Shown here: positions 48,830 to 61,165 of the stretch, in pieces
Layout of the letters: each line of letters begins with the position of its first letter
Numbering within the stretch: the first letter of the stretch is position 1
Assembly (NCBI RefSeq): GCF_009389715.1
Contig: NC_052404.1
Span: 2,720,738-2,784,737 of the forward strand
Direction: 5' to 3'
DNA from: Phoenix dactylifera
Lineage: Eukaryota > Streptophyta > Magnoliopsida > Arecales > Arecaceae
DNA length: 64,000 nucleotides
Position numbers and translations under genes: made by a program
Notes under the pieces: model-generated
Database searches by the model: none
Told to the model about the DNA's origin: nothing
The model's input: only the letters and a program-made list of their open reading frames with translations

Positions 48830-51800
48830 CATCAACTTATACAAAGTGTTCGTAGCGGATGTTCTGAAAAAAAAAACATGATAAGAATAGTTGTTCATAC
48901 GTACAAGGCTTTCACAGCTTGAGAGAGCCAGAATAGCTAATTGTATAAATGAGAAGGAGAAGAGAGGCTTAGAATCCTTTATGAACCCAGAGACCAAATG
49001 ACAACACCAGCAAAAACAAAAGATCTATGAAAAGAATCTAGCAGCTCGAAATCATTTTCTATATATATGATGTTGGACAATGACATAAAATCTAAGACAT
49101 CACCGTCAGATCAGATACTGGAGTAAGCAAATTGGCATGCATAGAACTTCATTTTGCTTGAACTTGAAGGCAATATACTAGGAGAAATTGAAAAAAAAGT
49201 ATAGATCAATGTTAAATTGCAAAAAACGAACCCAAGAATATATACACATGCATCATGTAAAGGAGATCCTTTTTTTTCATGGTAGGGAGCATCTAGAGGA
49301 GATTCAGTGATCATGCCCTACATTCAAGCAGGAGTGGAAACATTGATTTCAAATGACACAGTCCTTCGAATACAGTAATCACCTTTGAGATACAACAGTA
49401 ATATCCAAATCAACCATTGTTAAGAATTGACAGCAATAGACACCCATATTCTCCTCCTTCAAAATCCCCTTATGTCACAATATGAGGAAGGAACAAAAGC
49501 AGCAGGAACAAAGCTGCTAATATCATCTGTTGCTCCAAAACCTCCACATGTTCAGTATTGTTCACTATTATGGCAGCTACAATGTTCACCTCATAGGCAG
49601 CATCCTCCAGTCCTGCATTAACTGATAAGCAACTATTAGCAACTACTATTTGATTGCGCCATGTTAAAATATGTTAAATTTTAGGTAACTTGCATCTTGA
49701 CATAGGAGATCTAGTATCTCCATCACTTGTTTCTTTGTGTTCATTGATGGGAGTCATTCTAACACTTAATCGGTACCGGCTATCTTGAAAATATATTCAA
49801 ATATGAGAATATAACTAGAGCGATGCTTATGCGAAGCCAAAAAGAAATAAGAAGCTCTTCAAGTGGAATATGATGCGCAATTGTCAGGTTGCCAGTAATC
49901 TGAAGAATGTCTAACCCAGATTGCATACAGGTTCGATATCTTGTGAGAGCTGACCGATTAATGGCATCTTGTTTATTAAATTGGTGTTGAGAGTTACATA
50001 TGGACAATGAAGTCTAAGTTAAAGATTAGAAATTAAACCCAATATTAACTTAGTGAAACAAGAGTTTGTCAAATTCTTTCTGCAGGAAAAGATGGGAAGA
50101 AAGCCTGCAGAATTAGATACCATGGTTCTGAAGACACCTGAGTTCTGCACAGAATGCAACAGGTTGCACAATCCAATGATTCAAAATAATGGAAACGATG
50201 TGTTGCAGAATAAAAGATAGATAAATGAGCTCGTCTACAGAAAAAAAATAAAATCCAGTACGATAATTTATATATTCTGTGTTTTTGTTCTTGGTTTAAA
50301 CAGAATTAAAGTTTCATGCATAAAAAAAAAGAAGAAGAAAACAGAATTAAAGTTTCCAGTCAAGTAAGGAAAACCTTGCCCTCTGATCACCTGCATATTC
50401 CAACTAAACCAAACTACTATATAATAGTAAAAAAGATTTCCAGTATTGATGTTTTTATTATTTATTTTGCATTCATATGGCTAACATTTCCTTCTCAAAC
50501 CATGCCTTGCATTATGCAAAATACTTATTTGAATCTTTTCTTTCCAGTTAAGATAATCCTCAAATGCATACATGCCATTTGTTAAAGTTTAACATCCACT
50601 GAGTTTGTATAATCCACAAAAGCCATATCCTGGCATTTGATAATTGAATCCTCTTAAGGTGTCAATATACCAAATCAAAAATATTGTATGCCACCATGTG
50701 TATATGCCGATAGCTCTGTGTCATGTAGATAGCATGCGATATGAGTTCATGTCTATCTTTTTTTGATGCATAAGCCTACTTGTCATATGATATTAGAAGG
50801 AGAACACATCTAAAGCCATTAAGATAAAAAAAGAGACCATGTTGTCCTACAATTGGAAGCAGGAAGATCAAAAATTGTCATCACACTGACTAATAAATTT
50901 GTATTTTGACATTTTAAAAATGGTATCTTCTTGCTAGTTCCTAACCTCCCCTACCTTTCTAAATATATTTAAAAGATTACGTGTACATATATCGCCTTTC
51001 ACTTGTTACAGACTAAGATTGTCATAAGATTCATGTTGGACATTTGTGTTGCCTACACAACATATAGGGTAAGAAAATCGAGCATACGACAAAAAAGAAA
51101 CAAGATGAGGAGCAATTAAGAATAATCTATCATGAAATCTTTGTAGAGGTTCAAGGAATCTGTCGTTTACAAGACAATGTGACCCACTTTTAGCACTTGT
51201 AATATCCTTCATCTTTCTCCATATGTTTAAATATAACAAACGTTTTCCTTTTACCTATTCAAAAGAAAAAAAAGAGCTTATCATTAACAATGTCCCAAGC
51301 ATTTATATTCATAATACTTAATTCGAATTGAAAGCATGTACCCATATGTGGATTGAAAATATTTGAAGAATCTCAAATATCAAAATGCATGAAGATCCCA
51401 TTGGCCAATTGAATGTCAGGACCTAGGACAAATTACTTTTAATTTTGGTGTTATCAAAATGGGAGACCTATGGAGAGAGACATTGGATGCAACTGTATTC
51501 AGGTTTCTACTCAACTCAAATAAGATTTAATTCCAAACTATTGGGCTCAGCTACATAAATCCTTTTCTCCATTCTGAACTTTATTTATGTTTCCTAATTT
51601 GAATATTGGGAAGTCAATTGCTTCCTATTACAGGGCCTTCATCTTTAATTTATCGACTGCACTGGCAAGGCATCAATGGCTCCTTGTTATGGTAAAAATA
51701 GAGCTTAAGCCTTACTGAATTAGTTGTCCTTTTAAGCAAAGCCTAAGGATTGATGTCTCAGTTATCTAGCAGCAGCAGTGTCACTGGTTTTCCATGTTCT

Positions 51801-52150
51801 TATAATATAGAATAACATGACTCTGTCTTTCATCCCTGCATGCCAAGTCTCAGCAATGTGCGTCGATCTTGAAATTTACTATTTGGATACATAGGACTAG
51901 GAACATTGTTTAAGACCTTGTTTGAGATGTCACACAATATAAGTCTACTTATATGGATGTCGTTCGGTCACCGGCAAGATAGCTTCCTTAACAAAATTCA
52001 GATTGGAGAATCATGATGCATGATCGACATAGCACACACATTCTTTTGCAGCATGTGCATAACCTTGAGTTGTTTTCAACATCTATCACCGATCGTCTTA
52101 TAAACTCATATGAAGGTCCAACTTCCACACAATACATAACCATGGGTAAT
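48830..52150. other. CKX 3' flank and gene-free spacer
   Basis: AT-rich DNA. A tail-like minus-strand frame near 49440-49620 after a TGCAG acceptor-like site ends in a hydrophobic stretch (LAALFLLLLFLP), but no partner exons were found. Nothing else recognised. Confidence 0.45.
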
Positions 52151-52256
52151 TGTATAAAATGTTGAGTGTAGTTTTTGTCGAGTGAATCCTTGCATAAAAT
52201 GTTGAGTGTAGTTTTTGTCGAGTGAATCCTTGTATAAAATGTTGAGTGTAGTTTTT
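52151..52256. repeat. 40-bp tandem repeat, about 2.6 copies
   Basis: Units at 52151-52190, 52191-52230 and partial 52231-52256 begin TGYATAAAATGTTGAGTG. The first two full units differ at one base. Confidence 0.92.
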
Positions 52257-53659
52257 CAATTTGGCTAATTGAAAGTATTAGGTGATTTTATAATTAGGAG
52301 GCGAAGAATTCATTTAGATAGCAAGTTAATGACTGGGGGTGCCAAGTTAAATTTGTTCTTGCTCCATTTTATTTTTTCCTTCATATGAATTTTGATAAAA
52401 TAGCAAAAAAAAAAAAAAGAAAAAAGAAGGAAGCTTCATGGTAGTTCTTCTCTTTTCTTGTTTGAGAATAGGATGGAGGGAGTCCCATTTGGGCGTCCCA
52501 CCAGTATTTAACTACCGAGGGAGTCATCCTTATAACATAATTACTTAGGGCAAAGTCTTCGGGAAGAAGTAATATCGCTCGATTATTGTCAAACTGATTG
52601 CAAGAACAAATTCAAGACTTGAATCTCAGAATCCTGCTTGCAAGTGGGGGATATGATCACCAAGATAACACTCATGGGAGACCATTAAAAGTCAATAATG
52701 AAAGCTAGTTATTTATAGTGTTGTAGTGATAATCTGTTCAAACTTATGCGATTAATTTTTGATAGTTTTCAACAATAGACCAAAATGTTAAGTGTAGAAA
52801 TCATCCGTTTGTGTTTTTTTTTATATCTTTTTTTTTTTGAATGGTCAATTGATGCATGAATAATATAAAAATAAAATGTTAAAATTTAATTTTAGATGTT
52901 TTAGATGCCATAAATCATGACAACAATCAAAATCATCAATCTAGACTCCTCTAGTTAATTTGTATAACTATCCTATGTGTATTCAAGTCATTCTTGCATA
53001 AATGTTAGCTTTATAAATTTTTTTTTCAGATTTAGCAAGTTAGTCCCAAAAATGTTTCCTTTTATATGACTTGACCGGTTAATAAGCTAAGCAACTAATG
53101 TGGGTGGAAGACTAAATGGGTTGCATATATGACATATGTCATGTATGAGCTACAATCAACTTGATTATACCTAAGTTGGGCATTGCATGATACGTCTCCT
53201 AGCACGAAGGCCCGCTCATGATAGCATCTCTCATTTGGCACATCTATTACTTCATATCATGTTGCCATTTTGCACTATGAATCAAAATTATCATTGTCAT
53301 ACAATATAAGATACATGAAAGTGTGAATTAAGGCTTGCCCTACTAACCATACGTCTTGTCCTCGCCACCAGAGGATACAATTTTGATTATTGGATGGTGT
53401 GTTTTCAATAATCTAGACGTCGATAATAATAGTGCAATAGGCTTCCTTCCCTTCCTAACAAAAAAAAAAAACTCTCCATAGTCCTAATTTATGATCATTT
53501 ATTGTATTCCGATGAGTGATTTGCATGCATGAGAAATAATCATGCTAACCAGATGCCCTTCTCTATCACTTTTGGTCATCTACCTGTGCATGCGATTGAA
53601 GCAAAGAATTGTTTTTTCCCCCTTTTTTTCGAGCAAAAGATATTCAACCAAAGCAAAAC
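52257..53659. other. Gene-free spacer
   Basis: AT-rich, with A/T homopolymers at about 52405-52418 and 52832-52840. No feature recognised. Confidence 0.45.
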
Positions 53660-53960
53660 TGTCATGCCCCTGATAAACTCAAGCTGGGCTTGTGACATGG
53701 ACAAATATTCCACAAGCATATCTCAAAGAATATGCAAAGACTTCAAAATAATATAAAACCCAATAAGGCCGAATAATACAAAAATCATGCTCTAATTATT
53801 CCACCTCTCACTCATTATCCAAACTTAGCTGAGTTCTATACATCTTATGGCTCTAAAAAGAGAAATCAAAGAATATTATGAGCTAACAACTCAGGAACAA
53901 TTTCCTCCATGCACACAAGCATATATTAAATAACAAACAAAATAAAGTATTTAACCCGAT

Positions 53961-54687
53961 TAGGAGTGCAAATGGGTCGAGTCGTGTCAGGTCCTGACTG
54001 ATCCTGATCCGACTTGGTTTTTTGTTCGAATTCTAATTTTGGACCCAGATCTGACCCGGTTGAAGATCGGATCGGGTCGGGTCCGGGTCGGATCTGACTC
54101 CAAGTCGGGTCGGGTTTGGGTCTGAATCGAGTCCACTTTCATTATGCTTTTGGGAAAGAATTTGGGCAAATCTAATTTGGCCATATCATAATTATGAGGT
54201 GCTGGGTGACCCATGACTTGAAAGACTTTCAATTGACCTCCCTTCCACACTTGAACCCTACTCCCCTTGGGGGCTTTTCCTCCTCTTTTTTTTTTTTTTT
54301 TGGTACAAAGCTTTTCCTCCTTGTTGGCTGTCATTTCCCATCCCTTAGGGAGCAAGCTAACGAGCTCCTAAGAAACCCATATCTCCTTTCTGTCTACCTT
54401 GAAAACCCGCCATAAATTCACTCAAAAATGACCAATAGTACCATGACCCACACACACAAAAAAAAAAGAAAAAGACTCTCTTTTGCTTTTCCCCTCTCTC
54501 TCTCTCTTCGGGTTCATTCGGACTGGGTCGGGTCCATTCGGTAAACTCAGAACCGACCCAGAAAATGATTCGATTCCAATTTTAGGACTCGACCCGGACC
54601 TGCGGGTCCTAAAATTCGGGTCGAGTCGAGTCTACGCGGGTCGGGTCGGGTTGGGTCACGGGTCGACCCGACCCATTTGCAGCCTTA
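53961..54687. mobile_element. hAT-like element built of GGGTCGGGTC words, 727 bp
   Basis: The left end is TAGGAGTGCAAATGGGTCG. The right end in reverse is TAAGGCTGCAAATGGGTCG, 16 of 19 identical. The flanks AACCCGAT (53953-53960) and AACACGAG (54688-54695) match at 6 of 8 bases. GGGTCGGGTC/GACCCGACCC words fill the subterminal 150 bp on each side around an ordinary centre. No transposase. Confidence 0.85.
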
Positions 54688-54929
54688 AACACGAGATAAC
54701 AATTAGAGTATAATAAAGATACCATCATATGAAATGCACATTCAAATAATTGATACCAGAATTCCTCTCTCTCACAATAAGGGACAATAATCAGTAATAA
54801 TCAAGCAAGTAATTTATGATCTATTCACTAAATTGTTCATTACACATATAATTCTTCTAAAGATTCAATTCGGCGAATATTAGTTAACAAATGTAGTTTT
54901 AATTTGAATTCAACTTTGGGCTAATCATG

Positions 54930-55230
54930 GATGCATTTTCAGTCCATAATAGAGCAACAATTTGCCATATTTCTAGCCTATAATGGAACAATAATAATGC
55001 TACATTTCTAGCTCATAATGGCTAATAATAATGCCACATTTCCAGCATATGATAGGGCAATGATGTTAACGAGACTACATGTAGCCCATACCTATCCATA
55101 TATATTAAAAGTGCATATCAAATATTTTAAATTAGTTTGGTCATATTTTTAGTATGTGATAGGACAATGATAATGCCACATTTTTAGCTTGTGGTGAGAC
55201 AACCATAATGCCATAATTCTAGCCTGTGAT
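54930..55230. repeat. Degenerate ~36-38 bp tandem repeat
   Basis: Five to six diverged units share ATGCCACATTTCTAGC followed by a TATAATGG/TGTGATAGG and ACAATAATA block. Confidence 0.7.
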
Positions 55231-55720
55231 CGAAGTCAAAGTAAACATAACCAATCCATCACCACCACCGATCATCAAATTATACAAGTCTTATTTGTAT
55301 TAATTTCATGCATCCATCATACTTACATTACTCTGTATAAACTTTATCAAGTTCATTTACTTTTTGTAATAAGCAAATGCATATCAAAATATATGTATAT
55401 AGAAGCACACATAGCAAATTCTCTTATCTCAATGATCAACCAAAATCCAAACAAGATGTATCAATCTATCCAATAGTCTACCTAACAATTTCCAATAGAT
55501 TTGATATTTATAATTATCATAATTAAAGTGTCTAGCAATTTAACAAAATTAACCCTAACCGCTAAGTTTTTTTTCTAACCTTCGCTTAACTCAAATTAAT
55601 TTAACCAAACATTAATTAAATGAGAATCAAAATTTTACTGAAATTCAAAAATTCGACTGTAGGACCCATGCTAGATCGCTTCCTGCCCGGTCAACACACC
55701 TCTACAAAATTACTATCACC

Positions 55721-57043
55721 ATGTTAAGAGGAAAAAGAATATGAGAGAGGGATAAGGGATAAGAGACAAGGCCAGTCGAGTGGTGGCGCACGACATTCCA
55801 AATTTGATCAGATCTGAGTATCAACCAATAAGATCAAAGATAGGGGGTCCAATCTAAATAGGGGCGATATCATGGCCAAAAGATCGTTGATGGCCAGATC
55901 TAGTGAGGCTAGACGAACATCAATGATCGAGTAGTGGAGGTGGCATGTGGATAGAAAGAGAAGAAGATGGAGGGATATAGAGTATTAGAATCCCTTATTC
56001 TCGACTTGTGGTACGACCATAGGGTAGGGCAAAGGACCCACCCCCAGCCTCTCATGCACTCGAGGGGGGAAAGATTGTTGGCCACAGAGAAGGTGGTGGA
56101 GGCAGTGGCAGTTAGCCAGGTTAAGGGGCCAAAGGGGAGAAATAGGGAACAAGAGATCCATTGGGTCTAGGTCTTGGATGACTACAAATCGCACGGCAGA
56201 ATCCAGCAACAAGCGGCAGCATGGGGAAGAGGTAAACACGAGAGATTCTAACCCCTTAGATTTAGGGAAAAAGGGGTGGTTGCATAGCCACAAAATAAGG
56301 GTTCGACCATGTAACAAAGTTGCAGGGAAGTAGGCTCAGTTTAGCCACTTGGTGGATGACAAGGTCTGGAGAGCATGTTGATGGCACAAGTGGTGGTTGG
56401 AAGGAGGGAAAGATTAGAGAAAACGGGGTGTCTTTGAGCTCGGTCCAATGGTGATAGGGGATGCTCTATCTCGACACAAGTTCACTAAGTCATACTCGGG
56501 ATCGACCACCACCCATGTGACAAGATCCAGCAAGCATGCCGGCGCTTGAAGCCTCTACAAGGAAGAGAAAGAGGCTTGAGAAGAAGGGAAGAAAAGGGGC
56601 CTAGCAACTTGGATCTTAAAATAAAGGAAGCACATGATGGCTTACATAACTTTGATATTGAAAATGCATGATGTTGGATCATCAACCGTCTCACCATGCT
56701 TAACGAGGAGGAGCTCCGACACCCTGAAGGAACATGGGAGGTGGCCAAAGATCAGAGGAGAGAGATCTAGAGAAGAGAAGGAAAAGCATTCATGGTGGCC
56801 ATAGGAACAAGGAGAAGAAAAGGAAGAGTATTGCTAATGATTTCGCAATCTCCTTGCACTCACCTTCCTAAATTGATAGAAAAAAATCCACCCGCTAGCA
56901 ACAGTAATCAGCAAAATGGAAGAAAGGTAGAGGTTATAGAATAGCTTTGGCCCCCCCTCGCATCGAACCCAGTTAGCTTTGTCGGCCTTCACCAACTCAA
57001 GCCTAGCTCACCAGGTTGGTTGGCTCGGCCCGACTAAATCAGA
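55721..57043. other. Repeat-derived spacer left of the chromovirus
   Basis: GA-rich DNA with frames of 60-110 aa and no recognisable domain. It probably belongs to older retrotransposon sequence into which the chromovirus inserted. The insertion site duplicate ACGGT is at 57044-57048. Confidence 0.4.
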
Positions 57044-57048
57044 ACGGT

Positions 57049-57473
57049 TGATGCAGCACCAGTGCGGGGGAAGAGAAGAAGAAGGAAGAACAAGAGAGGA
57101 AGAAGGAAAAAGAGGTTCTAGAGACACAGGAAGAAGAGAAGGGGAGGAGGAGGAGGAAGAATAAGATCTGGGGAAAAAGAAATTCTTAATCATTCATTAA
57201 ACCCTAATCATGAAAATAGTTCCCTATATATAGGGCCCAAATACACAACTTGCATAAACCCCCCTTACACAGAAATAAATCCTAATGAACCCACAAATAA
57301 CACAAATAAGCCCTAAAATGCAAATAAGCCCAGAAATAAAATAAACCACAAATAAACCCTAGAATGCAAATAAGCCCAAAAATAAAATAATAAAATAAAT
57401 ATGCAAATAAACGAGTCTGGCTCAATCCGGGGGCTCAGGATCATCTGGATGAAGGGCTCTGATGTCTCCATCA
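57049..57473 (-). repeat. 3' LTR of the chromovirus
   Basis: Differs from its partner at about 57117 (A/G), 57174 (A/G) and 57466 (T/C). Contains a palindromic TATATATA with GGGCCC beside it (57223-57236), the likely LTR promoter. The last 52 nt of the internal frame extend into it. Confidence 0.95.
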
Positions 57474-59026
57474 ACTCCTCCCGGGTGAGAAAAACTCGAC
57501 CCTGTCGAGTACAGGTCTGGCCGGCTGTCGTACTGCTCCAGAAGATCGGGGTCAATGCGCTGCAACTGTGCTTTGGAAATCCACGTCACATCAGACTTTG
57601 GTCGACCTTTCCACCGAACAAGGTAACGTTGGTAACCACCGTTCCTGCTTGAAATAACCTGCTCATCCAATATATGTTCTATTTGTTCTCTGCGTGCATG
57701 AAATTTGGGAGGTGGTGGCTCAACAGCAGGTAATAGGGCAGGGTGTCCAACATGGGCAGGTATAGCAATAAAGGGGTCAGAAGGCAGGAATATTATCTTT
57801 TTGTATGGGACTAAATCTTCAATATTAAATGTCGCACTAATCCCATAGTCATCAGGAAGATCTACAACATATGCATTCGAACTGGTTTTCTTTAAGATTT
57901 TGAACTGTTCTGCACTACAAATTTGCAATTTCTTAAACGTTTCCGAAGAAAGTCGTTCAAACCTAATTCTTATCATGATGTAATCTCTTTCACTTAACTC
58001 ATTATAACGTCTGTGTAAATCAGCAAAGGATTTATATTTTAAGTTATTAAAGTGACTACAATTGCTGATTTCTCGATGCAATGAATGTGGATGTGATACA
58101 ATTGATTGTACAGACTCAAAGACTCTATATTGATGAGACATGAAAAACAGGTCTATGGGTTGCCTAGGTTTGTAATCATGCACTACTTCGAATGGACTCA
58201 TACCTATGGACTTGTTAACCGAACTATTACATGCAAACTCAACTGTCGGTAACATTAAATTCCAGGTCCTAGCATATGCATTCGGTCTGAGCCTATGATG
58301 TAGAAGGTTGGGCAGAGATGCTCCGGGAACTAGATCGATTGCGCGTTGGATATCATGCATTGGAGAAAGTGCATCCGGAAGATCATCAGGGAGTGCATCA
58401 TGAAACTCCTCTAGAAGGGAAACTACTACCGGGGAATGTTCAAGGTTGGACTCCGCATGGGTAACTTTAGCTACAAGTGCCAATTCAGATGATTGGCTCT
58501 CAATATCTGTCACTACCTCTTCCACAGTTGTGATGTGAAGTGGCTTGGTTGTACTTAGATCACTAGTCTCCCTTTGGGAATCATTTTGGACAAAGTCTAA
58601 TTCTGTAAGTTCGTCTTCAAAGTCTTCTTCATAGTCTTCTATATTTGGTTCATAGACTTCTTCGACATATTCGGCCTCTTGGTTCTTAACTTCTGGTTCA
58701 GTAATCGAGTAGGTTTTAGTGGAACATTGGGGCGCTATGTGGCCGAATTGTTGACACCTAGAGTATTGGGTTTGGTGCCTAGGAGAGTGGGGAAGGACTA
58801 CAGGTGGTGCGACCAAACTGATTTTAGGTTGGGCTGTAACAGGGGTTGGCGATTTAGGGGTCCTAGAATTTTGCACGAGCTCACGGATCTCTTGTCTGAA
58901 TTCCTTGTATCCAGCCCGTATGGCAACGATCTGTTCCTTGATAGACCTCAAAATGTCGGAATTCATGGTAGCTACAGGGGTTTTAGGTTGACTGAGATAG
59001 TACTCCATATCACTACAGGTTGGCAT
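57422..59026 (-). CDS. Fused gag remnant / integrase C-terminus / chromodomain protein
   Basis: A single 534-aa open frame with no stops. Residues 1-60 are a gag-like coiled start. A damaged zinc knuckle lies at 91-101 (CQQFGHIAPQC, first Cys of CCHC lost), then an acidic linker (110-215). The first edge of reverse transcriptase is at about 224-250 (IDLVPGASLPN, LRPNAYA). This joins directly to the late integrase core at about 253-293 (FACNSSVNKSIGMSPFE, KPRQPIDL), a GPY/F-like region (375-408) and a chromodomain (447-500, YLVRWKGRP). The reverse transcriptase catalytic core, RNase H, and integrase zinc and DDE residues are gone. The frame ends inside the 3' LTR. It may be a deletion product kept open by chance or a translated protein retained for targeting. 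Confidence 0.9.
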   Translation of the reverse strand: MPTCSDMEYYLSQPKTPVATMNSDILRSIKEQIVAIRAGYKEFRQEIRELVQNSRTPKSPTPVTAQPKISLVAPPVVLPHSPRHQTQYSRCQQFGHIAPQCSTKTYSITEPEVKNQEAEYVEEVYEPNIEDYEEDFEDELTELDFVQNDSQRETSDLSTTKPLHITTVEEVVTDIESQSSELALVAKVTHAESNLEHSPVVVSLLEEFHDALPDDLPDALSPMHDIQRAIDLVPGASLPNLLHHRLRPNAYARTWNLMLPTVEFACNSSVNKSIGMSPFEVVHDYKPRQPIDLFFMSHQYRVFESVQSIVSHPHSLHREISNCSHFNNLKYKSFADLHRRYNELSERDYIMIRIRFERLSSETFKKLQICSAEQFKILKKTSSNAYVVDLPDDYGISATFNIEDLVPYKKIIFLPSDPFIAIPAHVGHPALLPAVEPPPPKFHARREQIEHILDEQVISSRNGGYQRYLVRWKGRPKSDVTWISKAQLQRIDPDLLEQYDSRPDLYSTGSSFSHPGGVDGDIRALHPDDPEPPD

Positions 59027-61150
59027 GCAATGATGACACTGGGTGATGATGTGAAATGCAGTGTCACTAATGAAACCTTAATAACTATAATGTAGGACCA
59101 AAGTTGATGCTGGACAACCTACTAATGCAATCTGTTATGACTTCAGAAATCAGCAAGTCTTCACAATAATAACTTAAAATTTAAATGTTGCTGATTTTTA
59201 CTTCGGTTATTCAGAATTAAGGATTAAGATTATTCAATTTAAGAAGTTAGATTGCAATCAAGTAGTACAGTTGTTCTGATCCTAAATCAATATGATCGAA
59301 GAATGTTGAGAAGCATCCAGTTGTTAGGGTGTGCTAATTTAATATTTAGATTTTAACAGGGCAAATAGGATGGGTTTGAAAGTAGGGGTTCTATGTTCTG
59401 AATTTTGACAACAATATAAATTTTCAAGTATATGGCTATCATGCAAGAGAACTAGAACATAATTAAATGAACAAATCCAAGAAAAATGGAAACCTATCAC
59501 CTGTGGCGGATGCAGTCAACCAGAATGGTGCGTTCGAGGTCTGGGGCGACTATCAGAAGCGAAGTGCAGCTGATGGGCTTGAAAAGGGAGGAGGGAGGGG
59601 GTGGTGTGGCCCCCCTGGAGAAGAAAAGGTCCGTTGAAAGGGGCTCTGCGGTGGCTCGGCCTGCTGACTTGGGCTCGTGAGAGAGAGTCGGGGCAGGCTC
59701 CTGCTGCGTGGGCCTGGGGTTGGCCCGTGTTGACTTTAGAAGGAGGGTGGGAGGCGCGTGGGATCGGCCAGATAGGAAGGGGTTTGAGGGGAAGAGGGGC
59801 GGCGGAAGGTGACAGGGGTTCGAGATGGGGACGGCCGGCGGCGGAGCAGAGGAGGCGGCAGGCAGGTGGCGGCGGTCTGGTGCAGCGGCAAACGGAGGGC
59901 AAGCCGGAGGCGGCGAGGGGCTTTGGTGGAGGGGACGGCGATGGGAGTTCGGAAGGTTGCGGCGAGGCGGAGGCAGCAGTGGGCGGCGTGCGATCGGAGA
60001 AGAAGCGGTGGGGGTGGCGAAGGCGGCCAGGCGGAGCGGCGTGGTGGAAAAAATGCTCGGACCGGCGGTTGCGAGGGCGGCAAGACGAAGGCGGCGCTGC
60101 GGTGGAACGGCGACGGCGGTCGCGGCAAGGACGGGCGGCGCTGTGGACGGCCGCGGTGACGAAGGCGGACGAAGGCGGTGGCAAGGCGGCGAGGCGGGCG
60201 GCGACGGCGGACGAAGGCGGTGGCGAGGGTGCTCACGGTGAGGAAGATGAACAGGTACCTTTTTTTTTTCCTTTTTTTTTCTTTTTTTTTTTTTTACTTT
60301 TTTTTAACTCAGACCCGTTAGGATTCGGGTTAACGGGTTTGACCCGATCCGATACCCTTTACGGACCCGTCACGTGTGGGTCACGTGAAACTTTTTTTTT
60401 TTTTTTGGACCCGGGTTACGGGTTGTGGGTTAACGGGTTGAGAACTCCCCGTTACCCTGATTCTTTCTTCAACCTCCCGACGGATTCGGGAGGGCGTCGA
60501 TCTTCGCGGCGGCGGCTGCGGGCCGGGACAGGGATCACGACGGCGGCTCCACGACCTGCGGCGGCGGCGAGATCACGGCCACGGCTTCGTGGCCTGCGGC
60601 GAAGGTCGGCGGCGGTCCCCTCTATGGACCCGATGCAGGCGGTTGGCGGCAGACGCGGGCGACCCGGGTTGCAGCGGCGGAGGGAGGCGTTAGGGCGGCG
60701 ACGGAGAAGGAGAGCGGTGTCCCACTTCTGGATCTGGCCACGGACGGTGGCCACAGGGGTCGCGGCCGAGAGCTTCCTCCGTCAGGACGGTTGCCGCGCG
60801 GTTGATATCAGGACGGCGGGCTTCCGTGGGGTCACGGCGATCTCCGGCAGCGAGTCGAAGCGGCGGCGCTGGTGTTGTCGTCGGTGAGGGATGGAAGCGG
60901 TGGCCGCGATCGCGGTGACGGGTGGTCACGGGAACAGGGAACCTGCAAAGGTTTGTTTTTTTTTTTTTTTTTTGGAAGGCTTGATGATGGAAGTGGGTGG
61001 TAGTGGGCAGTGGGAAGTCAAAGGAGAAAGGCGGAGGCGGAGGCGGTGGGGTGAAGCTGTGCAGCGGGCGTGGGGGTGACTATTCAAATGGCAGCAAAGA
61101 AGAAAGGCGCTGTGTAGGATCTGGGGCTTTGGCACAGGGGCAAAGCCGAG
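59027..61150 (-). other. Long GC-rich leader of the chromovirus
   Basis: 2.1 kb between the primer-binding site and the coding frame is dominated by CGG/GGC triplets (59600-60240, 60480-60900), with T-runs at about 60261-60307, 60391-60405 and 60955-60973. A patch of ACCCGTTA/TAACGGGT words lies at 60310-60440. Long frames occur on both strands but are Arg/Gly/Pro/Ala-rich artefacts of the composition. The patch at 60310-60440 resembles the hAT-like word arrays. The size and GC content suggest acquired host or foreign sequence. Confidence 0.6.
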
Positions 61151-61162
61151 GCTCTGATACCA
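61151..61162 (-). other. Primer-binding site for initiator tRNA-Met
   Basis: TGGTATCAGAGC on the minus strand, three bases inside the 5' LTR, is the standard complement of the 3' end of plant initiator tRNA-Met used by chromoviruses and copia elements. It fixes the element's orientation. Confidence 0.93.
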
Positions 61163-61165
61163 AGT

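Larger units (their letters stand above)
53660..55720 (+). mobile_element. Possible LTR of a retrotransposon, interrupted by a hAT-like element
   Basis: Starts TGTCATGCCCCTGATAA, a beginning common to many monocot Ty3/gypsy LTRs, and later contains degenerate tandem repeats (54930-55230). The right boundary, target duplication and internal region were not found, so this is a style-based call. The hAT-like element at 53961-54687 lies inside it. Confidence 0.35.

Noticed and set aside
49440..49640. Possible terminal exon on the minus strand with a hydrophobic tail
   Set aside because: Only an acceptor-like TGCAG and a short frame; no neighbouring exons or known family.
59601..60887. 428-aa plus-strand frame and overlapping Arg/Gly/Pro-rich frames on both strands
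   Set aside because: Produced by CGG-rich DNA in a retrotransposon leader. Several frames are open at once and none has a family motif.
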